DNA of 64,000 nt from Lineus longissimus (taxonomy: Eukaryota; Nemertea; Pilidiophora; Heteronemertea; Lineidae), in NCBI RefSeq assembly GCF_910592395.1, contig NC_088324.1, positions 15,712,953 to 15,776,952 on the forward strand. The letters are read 5' to 3'. The translations under genes and the position numbers were made by a program. The notes under the pieces are model-generated. The model was not told the DNA's origin and did no database searches. It saw only the letters and a list, made by a program, of their open reading frames with translations. Below are positions 37,001-47,069 of the stretch, one piece after another (within the stretch, counting starts at the first letter, position 1; every line of letters begins with the position of its first letter).

Positions 37001-40000
37001 TCAAAAAAGGACAATATTAGTAAAAGTGCTTACCACTGACAAAGCAGACTCTCTCTTACACATCGACTCAATAAGCGAGAAATGATCCTCGCCGGCCAAC
37101 TCCACATACTGACTAGTTATACCGCCATCTGTCAATGACTGAAAACAATACAAGGTAGAACAACTAAGTAAGGATTAAACAGGGTGATTTTGATGATGCC
37201 GAGAACACTTTGCAAGCAGCATCAGGAATTTTAAGTGCCGACAAAGTGGAGTCATGTTTTAGAAAGTCCATCAAATTATGATGCCCAGTCAATGATCTTC
37301 TACTTCTACTAAATATGCTACTTTGTTCAAATGTCATATCAGATACGAACCTTGTTAAACTCATGCGACTGACGTTTAAATTCTGGTGACTCGTCTCCCC
37401 CTAATAACACCAGGACCTTCTTGTCGCGACATCCTTCAATGACTGCCTTGATTTGCTTCATGGGACTCTGTTCCCAGGCATACTCTCTAAAACAGTGATG
37501 AATATAATACAGCAGAACCTCTCTTGACAGACATCGCTTTTTGCATTTCACTCTCAAATTGATGCACACCGAGTTTTGTCCCAAACATATCATTTCCACT
37601 CAAATCGACCTCTTTAATCAGGAACTCTCCATCAAAGATAGCACTTTTCTGTCCAAAAGATGCCCTCAGAAAGACGTTCTGTTGTAGTAGCCAGTACAGT
37701 GAACCTCTCTATAAGGATATTCCAGGTCTGACTCATACAATGTAGGCCTGTTGTTTCAACTGATAAGAGTAGTGTCCTGATAACTGATGTTCAACTGAAT
37801 AGATAGTGCAACAGATGCAGTCTGGCATTATCTGGCAACACTCTCCCTGAATACATACTCCGTTAGTGGCATTGTATCTGCTACACTTGTGTAGGTGATA
37901 GGTCGAACATCGTAAATACCAGACATAGGAATCACGCCTACAATGGAAAAGAACACTAATGAAAATGCATGTCTCCAGGGGACAGGTGGACAAATGAATC
38001 TTGCTTTGGTTCTATTGAGAATACCATCAAAGCACAGCACATCAATAATGAGACACGCAGGAAGCACACCATCTCACTGTTTCTAACAGGAAGATTACAC
38101 AAAATGGACATACCTTTGATGATATGGTAACTGTCGTGTGGCTGCGTCATACACATGGCGGTCAGATGACCACCGGCGCTGTGACCAGATACATAGACGC
38201 CCCTTGATCCTCGTTGTTTCGCCCATTCACAAACGTATGCCACAGCTCTCTGAACTTGCTCAACCTGGTCCTCCAGCTTTACCTCGGGAGCTAAACTGTA
38301 CTCAACAACTACGACAACAGTGCCAGCAGAGGTCAAATTGGGCACCATGAGAGCATAGGAAGTATAGCTGTAAGAAAGACAAAATAGGTCTCAGAAGGTT
38401 AAAACTTGGTTTCTTTTATCACTGTATTGTGAACTCTCCATGTCTGGTGATCCAAACTTTGACACCAAGCCCAAATCTTGGATCTGATTTGACAATGACT
38501 GGAAGCCAGAAGAAAATTAAATGATTCACTCTCTGTATTATGTAACAACACGTCTCTTCTCAACTTCTTTAGGAGTGCCCCATGAGCAGTACATGAACCA
38601 TTGACATACAATATTAGCCAACACAAGGAAGTTATCAACCGTACTTACTCCTCATGGATCCAGTATCCTCCGTGGACAAAGACAAACACAGGTGCATCTG
38701 AAATGTAAAACAACAGATATTTGGACAGGTTCAGAGTCGTGGAGATCGATTATTCCGGAGGAGTCATACAAAAATGCTCAGTAATCTGGTTTATTTGTCA
38801 TGTTTGTTGACAGTTCAAACATTTTTTCTCCCACAACAGTTTTATCCTAAAAAACTGTGTCTTGTAAAAGACAAATGCCAACTTAAAAGGCTTCTATTGT
38901 TCAGACATGTCTGAGTCTGGATCTGTTAGGCCTTACCTGCTGGAAGAGAGTCTGACACAAAAATATCCAGTCTTTCTCTCTCTCTGTTGCCATATTTGAT
39001 ATCTTTGTCACATGGTATAGTTTTGTATGCTTCCTGGGACTCTGCAACAAAGTAAATTGTAAAAATATGAAGTTCCGCATCAATATCTGTTCCAATCCAA
39101 CTCAAATGATGGCGTTCAATTTTTTTTGAGAAACCCGCTGTCTGTAAGCTAAAGGTTTACAGCACATTAGTTGCACTGTGGATACAAGACTGAACTGCAA
39201 CCTTTGATTTTTATGAATAACTCAATTTCTGCCACCCGGGCCTATTCCTCGGTTCAAGTTCAACTGACATTCGACTCAAATTCGGAAAGCAGTCGGTGAA
39301 TCCACCACAAATCCTTAGTTTTCTCAAGATTGTCCAAAAACAGGCAGGGCTGGATCCCTCCCTCAGTCCCTGTAGCCTAGATCACACACTTACCATGTGT
39401 TGTCACCTTACAAAACTGTTGAAGTATTTGTTCTGAATCGAGTGTCCGAGAGCTCCAGCTGGAGCATTTGTACTGATGCTTACACTCCTGTTAGTCAGAT
39501 AATAAAAACAGCAAGTCAGAAACCCGTCGAATATGGTGCAGGCCTGTGTATCGCGAATATCAGCATTTTTTTGGCAATGGTGCATTGATCATTTCATGCC
39601 AGGCCAAAGTGAGTGGTCAGTAGCCTTTGAAACAGGTTTCTTCAGAATTAGTGAGTCTCGAATTAGTGGCTGGTGGCAGTGTGGTGCAAGAGGCTGAAGA
39701 GCGATAATGTTCATCAGACAACACCGACCATGTCCTGTAGGCTGTAGGCCTATACTCATGTAGGGCCTACTACACGTAGGGCCTACTACACGTAGGGCCT
39801 ACTACACATAGGGCCTACTACACGTAGGGCCTACTACACGTAGGGCCTACTACACGTAGGGCCTACTACACGTAGGGCCTACTACACGTAGGGCCTACTA
39901 CAAAGACAAAAGTTAAAGTCAAGGAGCATCCAACATAAAAGTGGCACAGCGGCAAAGACTCGTGTTATAGTTGGATCTACTTACTTCTTTATTCATGCCT

Positions 40001-40077
40001 CTAAATAAAGTTTTTGCAACCCCGACTTCCCCTGTTTCAGGGGTTTTATTCGAGGTGGCTGTCAAGGCTGTTGCCAT
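37001..40077 (-). CDS. AFMID: Kynurenine formamidase, eight coding exons
   Basis: Exons (-): 40077-39985, 39487-39394, 39041-38937, 38697-38649, 38367-38114, 37937-37859, 37486-37351, 37138-37001; 315 aa, phases consistent. It is an alpha/beta-hydrolase that converts N-formyl-kynurenine to kynurenine in tryptophan breakdown. Visible motifs: oxyanion-hole HGGYW at 106-110; nucleophile elbow SGHSAGGHL with Ser177; an acid in LLGGDESPEFKRQS (Asp256 or Glu257, the family Asp aligning one residue later); and His289 in GEDHFSLIE. The N-terminal KHQYKCSSWSSR matches the family's NQYxPSRW region. The last exon is read through a GTAAGC to the stop at 37001, because the resulting tail aligns with the vertebrate C terminus; splicing at that GT to another exon remains possible. 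A 16-bp array occupies intron 1, and partial copies of a dispersed element sit in intron 6. Confidence 0.94.
37507..37730. repeat. Partial copies of the dispersed TACAGYRGAACCTCTC element, in AFMID intron 6
   Basis: TACAGCAGAACCTCTCTTGA starts near 37508 and AGTGAACCTCTCTATAAGGA lies near 37700, with similar gap-filling text (GACCTCTTTAATCAGGAACT). They resemble the complete inverted-repeat element at 50281-50461. Other fragments occur near 18595-18670 and 53018-53140. Confidence 0.5.
39760..39902. repeat. 16-bp tandem repeat of a palindromic unit, about nine copies
   Basis: The unit GTAGGGCCTACTACAC includes the perfect palindrome GTAGGGCCTAC/GTAGGCCCTAC-type core, so each strand carries the same motif. 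Copies are nearly identical (one CATAGGG variant). It lies in the first intron of AFMID. Confidence 0.95.
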
Positions 40078-40436
40078 TTCTTTGGCGAAGTGGTTATTTA
40101 CCCGAATCCCGGAAATTGGTGGTCGGTCCTTACACCCGAATCCCACGGAAAGTATTGACCAATGAAATAGCTTGTGGTCTCACTAGCCAGTGCGGAGGCC
40201 AGGCCTACCTGCCTCTTGGTGTGGTTGTTGTTTTCAAACAGGGAGTCTATCCGTATGCTGTCGTTCAGCGATCCTTACCTTACCTTTTCTAGGCAACTCC
40301 ATCCAGGATCGAGCTTTCCTCCCTCCCTACAAAAAAGACGATCAATCGATGAATTTAGAAAGAATTGATATATTAGACAGAGAGGAAAAAACGTTTCGCT
40401 CCAATCAAAATTAAATCATATACAAGAATAAGGACA
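40078..40436. other. 5' flank of AFMID
   Basis: The AFMID promoter should lie in this interval between the start codon and the composite repeat array. I see no TATA box or other named element that I can defend, and open frames here are short and overlap the first exon on the other strand. Confidence 0.35.
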
Positions 40437-43400
40437 ATGAGAGATCCAGCACTCCGCCTAAAGTGGAGATCCCACTGCTTCAACTTCAGTGAGACCTACC
40501 CTTTGAGCTAAACAAAATCCATTGAAAGAGAGGGTCTCATTTCTATAACTTCACCAAGCCTTTCACTCCAAGACACAACACACCACTTAAAAGGGAAGGT
40601 CTCACGCAATAGCTTTAGTAAGAGCTACCCTTTAATATGGCATAATCTACCTGAAGTGAAGATCCCACTGGTTTACTTTCGGTAGTACTTTCACCCAAAG
40701 TTCCCACACTCCACTTAAAGGGAAAGTCTCACGCTGTAACGTTAGTAAGAGCTACCCTTTAATATGGCATAATATACCTGAAGCGAAGATCCCACCGCTT
40801 TACTTCCAGTGGTACTTTCACCCCAAGTTCCCACACTCCACTTAAAGGGAAAGTCTCACTCTGTAACTTTAGTAAGAACTGCCCTTTAAGGTGGCATAAT
40901 ATACCTGAAGTGAAGATCCCACTGCTTTACTTTCAGTGAGACCTACGCTCCAAGTGACTGTCCAAATATCATAGTCACCACTGTATACCTGATAATCGAG
41001 GGGGCATAATCGTTCTGTGAGACAGGCGACAATCATGTGTTGAAGCAGCTGGTATTTCAGAGTCGATTCATCGTGCATGCTGCACACGATCGAGACATTA
41101 TCATCTCGTCTCCAAACTGCTTTCACTTCGCAGTCAACAGAGTCGTAACCATTTTATGCCTTAGAGGGGGCAGAATGGTTTATTGGCTAACAAGTGCACA
41201 CACTTTCTATGACCCCCCTCATCGGGGCAAAAGCCCACGCGGGAGCGGCTTGCTCTTCACGCTCTTCCCCCGGTCACCCGTGCGGACGATATCAATGGAT
41301 AAAGCAAGGTCCTTGGATCGCGGCGGGGTCTCTGCCATAGAAACTGCAAGCAAATGCCAAGGAACCACTACCTGACCTCCATAACAGCATATTCCTTACT
41401 TCTGCTGCTATAGTCGGTGTGACACAACAGTCGGTGATAGTGGCAGGCCATTCATTATCAGTAATAACATTCATGTTCAGAATAGTAAAAAATATTCAGC
41501 TGCCGAGGCAACCTTAACCACTTAAAGTGAATATCCCACTGCTTTTGTTTCAGTGAGAACTTCACTCTAAGTAACAACACACCACTTAAAGGGAAGGTCT
41601 CACACAATGACTTTAGTAAGAGCTGCCCTTTAATGTGGCATAATCAACCTGAAGTGAAGATCCCACCGCTTTACTTTCAGTAGTACTTTCACCCCAAGTT
41701 CCCACACTCCACTTAAAGGGAAAGTCTCACGCTGTAACTTTAGTAAGAACTGCCCTTTAATGTGGTATTATCTCCCTGAAGCGAAGATCCCACTGCTTTA
41801 CTTTCAGTGACACCTACGCTCCAAGTGACTGTCCAAATATCATAGTCACCACTGTATACCTGATAATCGAGGGGGCATAATCGTTCTGTGAGACAGGCGA
41901 CAATCATGTGTTGAAGCAGCTGGTATTTCAGAGTCGATTCATCGTGCATGCTGCACACGAGACATTATCATCTCGTCTCCAAACTGCTTTCACTTCGCAG
42001 TCAACAGAGTTGTAACCATTTTATGCCTTAGAGGGGCAGAATGGTTTATTGGCTAACAAGTGCACACACTTTCTATGATCCCCCTCATCGGGGCAAAAGC
42101 CCACGCGGGAGCGGCTTGCTCTTCACGCTCTTCCCCCGGTCACCCGTGCGGACGATATCAATGGATAAAGCAAGGTCCTTGGATCGCGGTGGGGTCTCTG
42201 CCATAGAAACTGCAAGCAAATGCCAAGGAACCACTACCTGACCTCCATAACAGCATATTCCTTACTTCTGCTGCTATAGTCGGTGTGACACAACAGTCGG
42301 TGATAGTGGCAGGCCATTCATTATCAGTAATAGCATTAATGTTCAGATCAGTAAACAATATTCAGCTGCCGAGGCAACCTTGAAAGTGAATATCCCACTG
42401 CTTTTGTTTCAGTGAGAACTTCACTCTAAGTAACAACACACCACTTAAAGGGAAGGTCTCACACAATGACTTTAGTAAGAGCTGCCCTTTAATGTGGCAT
42501 AATCTACCTGAAGTGAAGATCCCACTGCTTTACTTTCAGTAGTACTTTCACTCCAAGTTCCCACACTCCACTTAAAGGGAAGGTCTCACACAATGACTTT
42601 AGTAAGAACTGCCCTTTAAGATGGCATAATATACCTGAAGTGAAGATCCCACTGCTTTACTTTCAGTAGTACTTTCACTCCAAGTTCCCACACTCCACTT
42701 AAAGGGAAGGTCTCACACAATGACTTTAGTAAGAGCTGCCCTTTAATGTGGCATAATCTACCTGAAGTGAAGATCCCACTGCTTTACTTCCAGCAGTACT
42801 TTCACCCAAAGTTCCCACACTCCACTTAAAGGGAAAGTCTCACACTGTAACTTTAGTAAGAACTGCCCTTTAAGGTGGCATAATATACCTGAAGTGAAGA
42901 TCCCACTACTGTACTTTCAGTGAGACCTACGCTCCAAGTGACTGTCCAAATATCATAGTCACCACTGTATACCTGATAATCGAGGGGGCATAATCGTTCT
43001 GTGAGACAGGCGACAATCATGTGTTGAAGCAGCTGGTATTTCAGAGTCGATTCATCGTGCATGCTGCACACGAGACATTATCATCTCGTCTCCAAACTGC
43101 TTTCACTTCGCAGTCAACAGAGTTGTAACCATTTTATGCCTTAGAGGGGCAGAATGGTTTATTGGCTAACAAGTGCACACACTTTCTATGATCCCCCTCA
43201 TCGGGGCAAAAGCCCACGCGGGAGCGGCTTGCTCTTCACGCTCTTCCCCCGGTCACCCGTGCGGACGATATCAATGGATAAAGCAAGGTCCTTGGATCGC
43301 GGTGGGGTCTCTGCCATAGAAACTGCAAGCAAATGCCAAGGAACCACTACCTGACCTCCATAACAGTATATTCCTTACTTCTGCTGTTATAGTCGGTGGG

Positions 43401-43960
43401 ACACAACAGTCGGTGATAGTGGCAGGCCATTCATAATCAGTAATAACATTCATGTTCAGAATAGTAAAAAATATTCAGCTGCCGAGGTAACCTTAACCAC
43501 TTAAAGTGAATATCCCACTGCTTTTGTTTCAGTGAGAACTTCACTCTAAGTAACAACACACCACTTAAAGGGAAGGTCTCACACAATAACTTTAGTAAGA
43601 ACTGCCCTTTAATATGGCATAATCTACCTGAAGTGAAGATCCCACTGCTTTACTTTCAGTAGTACTTTCACTCCAAGTTCTCACACTCCACTCAAAGGGA
43701 AGGTCTCACACAATAACTTTAGTAAGAACTGCCCTTTAAGGTGGCATAATATACCTGAAGTGAAGATCCCACTGCTTTACTTTCAGTGAGACCTACGCTC
43801 CAAGTGACAGTCATCACCACTCACCACTTTGGTAAGAGCTACCCTTTAAGATGACATCATGCCATAATCTACCTGAAGCTTACATAAAGTGAGACCTACA
43901 CTCAAAGTTCCCACACATCACTTAAAGCGAAGATACCACGCCTGTACAATCAGGGCGATC
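40437..43960. repeat. Composite tandem array: 127-bp units plus three about 565-bp units
   Basis: Short units of about 127 bp carry CACTTAAAGGGAAGGTCTCA, TTTAGTAAGAGCTGCCCTTT and CTGAAGTGAAGATCCCACTG; successive starts at 42441, 42568 and 42695 are exactly 127 apart. Between runs of short units sit three near-identical long units, about 40950-41516, 41821-42381 and 42934-43495, each starting CCAAGTGACTGTCCAAATAT and ending near CAGCTGCCGAGG. Their spacing (871, then 1113 bases) differs because the second gap has about two more short units. Copies 2 and 3 share a 4-base deletion (CACACGATCGAGAC becomes CACACGAGAC) and a one-G loss, so they are closer to each other than to copy 1. The edges decay gradually. 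Confidence 0.93.
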
Positions 43961-44774
43961 TACCACCCACCACTCTACACCTTCTGTCAGAGCGATGGAC
44001 CGACTAAAATAAATGAAATATCTGTTGATATAATGGCAAGTTCTACTATACAATACTATACAAACAAAACTACGCAAGCCAAATGAGTTCAAATGACACA
44101 AGAATGATTGTTTTCAACACACTTCACTAGACAATGTGGTGCTTTCTTCAGATTTATCGGATTCTGATTGGCTGAGAACCTGTGTACAAATGTACACTGT
44201 ACTGCCCGAAAGGTTTAGGAATAAAATCGCGTCCTAGGGGATAATCCCAGAGAATGGGGGCCCGGGGGGGGGGGGGGGGATCCGAACTTCAGTTCAACAC
44301 TCGGTAAAATGTACAAGGAAAGAGCACACGACTGACTCTGGTATTGAGGGGCACTATTCCTGTGACTAACTTAGGATTTATGCGATTTCAGAGATTAAAC
44401 TGAGGGGACAATTTGTGGAGGCGCTTCACGGATTTGACGTTCAAAATAAAGGGACGACATAATGGGACAAAGGCAAACACACTTTGTAAGCTTACACGCT
44501 GAGTAAAATAACTGAAATATTTGAAAAATTTGCATCCCTACCTTATTTTGATCTTCAAAAAGTCGAAAAGAAAAGAGCGCTGACCACGGAGAGCATCCAA
44601 CTTGTTGAAAATGGCGGAGAAAATGGCGCACTTGAATTCATGGCCAATCAAAATCCACGGAAAGATTACATCATAAGATTAAACATCTTGAATGTACTTA
44701 TACATCTAATTTATGAGTCAAATCTTACATGTCCAAGTGTTTGGAGAGACCACAATTGGCAACTTTGTGCACCT
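43961..44774. other. Intergenic with a long G run
   Basis: No gene is seen. A G/C homopolymer tract (GGGCCC followed by about eighteen G, 44260-44280) is present and may be an assembly weak point. Confidence 0.5.
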
Positions 44775-45173
44775 TTAACACCTTCAGCGCCGAACCACGT
44801 AGATCTACGTGGCCCAAATCCACCCTCTTTGAGCTGGTTATCGGAGTCTCATGGACTTCATGGAAGAACTACGCCATCGCCATCTTCAGGGCAAGATAAG
44901 AACTGAAAAGACCAAACGGTCATTTCAGTTCCTACCGTGCCCTGAAGATGGCGATGACGTAGTTTAGAACTTTAAATCTCACGAAAGAACTACGTCATCG
45001 CCATCTTCAGGGCAAGGGAGGAACTGAAAAGACCTTTTCTTGTTTCTCTCTTGCCCTGAAGATGGCGATGGTGTAGTACTTTCATGAAGTCCATGAGACT
45101 CCGATAACCAGCTCAAAGAGGAGGGGGATTTGGGCCACGTAGATCTACGTGGTTCGGCGCTGAAGGTGTTAAC
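44775..45173. mobile_element. Nested foldback element of about 400 bp
   Basis: Outer arms of more than 100 bp run from TTAACACCTTCAGCGCCGAA through CCACGTAGATCTACGTGG to CATGGACTTCATG and are inverted at 45060-45173. Inside are two further hairpins, each built from CGCCATCTTCAGGGCAAG and its complement CTTGCCCTGAAGATGGCG (44870-44970 and 44985-45080). The arm itself contains a perfect palindrome, CCACGTAGATCTACGTGG. There is no protein-coding frame, so it is likely a non-autonomous foldback transposon that gained an internal duplication. Confidence 0.85.
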
Positions 45174-46716
45174 TTGCCTAACTAGCTGCTGCCTATAGTG
45201 TCCCTTTAAGCCACGTGGTGTCATAGCGTCGGCAACAGCATTAGCTATATAGAGTTCATATATGAAATATGTGGAGTTTTGTTTGACCTTTTGACATTGG
45301 AATATTAGGCCTATAACTTGTTTATAGGCTTGGCCTACACTTCTTCTCCAACCTGCCTAAACTACCCGCTAAACGGCCTTTCCCATGGTTTTTCCTCGAC
45401 ATTGAAAGGCTTACACGATGACGTCAGTTAAAGGTGTCCTATCATGAAACACTTATATAAACAGGGAGTCCTCGGGCGGGACCTGGGGACACGACCACCT
45501 GATGGATGCGTATTTACAAAATCCCTGAGACGGTCCCCTTAAATTACAGAGCAACATTTGAAATATTCCCATAAGTTCCTATTCTCTATCAAAGTGGTTC
45601 CACGACAAAATCGTGGACGCAAGCCCAAAAGTGGTTGCGAAACCTCACTGTCATTCCTTTCACAGACTAGCCTCAGCGAATTGTCTATCACTCGCAGTTC
45701 AAAGCCGGTCTTAAGGCTGCATTTCACCATAGATCTACTATAATTTGTTTTTGAAATGGCATCCGGCGACATTCTTAATTAGACTGTGGGCTATAGACAT
45801 GTGCCGACAATGCTGGAATGTTCAGGCTGTGACTCATCTTCTCTATGATGATATTAATACGAACACAGTAACTAGTCAAGAAAGTATTATTATTAAAGAC
45901 AAAATCTTACACATGTATTTACTTAAATATTGCCAGTTTCCCAAAATAAAAGCGTATTTGAACATTTGAAGCATACAGAATAAAAGAGCGAAAAATGGGA
46001 ACGAATGGTTCAAGGAGCCAAGGGTCAGTCACACCTTTCTCATCTCCTTACTCATCAACATGCATGGATGTCTTTGTAGTAAGTGGTACATAGAAAATAT
46101 GTCCTACTGAACCCCTCGCTCGGTCTTTGGAAATGAACGGTGCCCCTGATTATATCAATGGGCTGGCCTACTAACAGCTTACTTCAGATGAAATGATACA
46201 TGTACATATATGAAGCCTATGAGGAACCACTGAGTACAAGTTGAGCTGCTTTCTCATTGCAGGTTCATGACTTTGTAAAAATGCTTTCTGAAGACAATTT
46301 CATACAAAATATAAAAACCAGCAGTTTTGTTTCTGGAATGTTTGATGAATAGATTTGTATCAATCTTTTTTTCTTTCCCCTGTAAAATACACAATAAAAT
46401 GGACCAGATTGGATTGATGAGTCATCTACACATCAAGACAGAGGTCAGAGTCATTACAATGAATCAATGTGATAAGAAATATCACCATCAGATAAGAACC
46501 AGAAAGGAAAAACATTTTACATTTTGAATTGAAAACTAACTTTATAAAGGACTTAAAAATGCAAATAAGTTAGCAATTAGACAAAGTTTCAGCACAGGAA
46601 TATTCCTGTTTTGGTGTCTGAAAATGCTCCTCCGATCCCTGGTAGTTCTAAATCAGGACATAACAGCCGTTAAACCAACTTAGAGGAGAGGATGACAAGG
46701 AAAATACTATCACAGG
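45174..46716. other. Intergenic between the foldback element and the receptor 3' end
   Basis: AT-rich sequence with no exon, motif or repeat that I can support. Short open frames at 45539-45969 have no partner exons. Confidence 0.4.
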
Positions 46717-46722
46717 TTTATT
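46717..46722 (-). promoter_or_regulatory. Candidate poly(A) signal (AATAAA) for the Ig/FN3 receptor
   Basis: TTTATT on the + strand reads AATAAA on the - strand, about 350 bases beyond the receptor stop codon at 47070. Inferred use. Confidence 0.45.
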
Positions 46723-47069
46723 CCTAGATGAGTGCCAGTCAACATTATGACTCTCCTCCCAACTAATATCAACTAAAGCCCTTTCTTATCACTTCAACAT
46801 TATCACCATCTGACTGATTCCTATCATGGAATGATATAAGAAATCTCAGAGGCAAACAGATCTGTCTTCCAAAGGACATTCACTAATATGTTACAGAATA
46901 TGCTAGTGTTTTACCATAACCTTATCTTCATTCTTATAACGGATCATTTCCAGCATAGAATCTATAACTAGTGTCTATAAAATGGCCTCAAGATGTCTGG
47001 AGGGCTAACGGAGAGACCAGCCAGATGTGCCTTAGTCAGTATATCCATACATTGTTCCTATAATGATCC

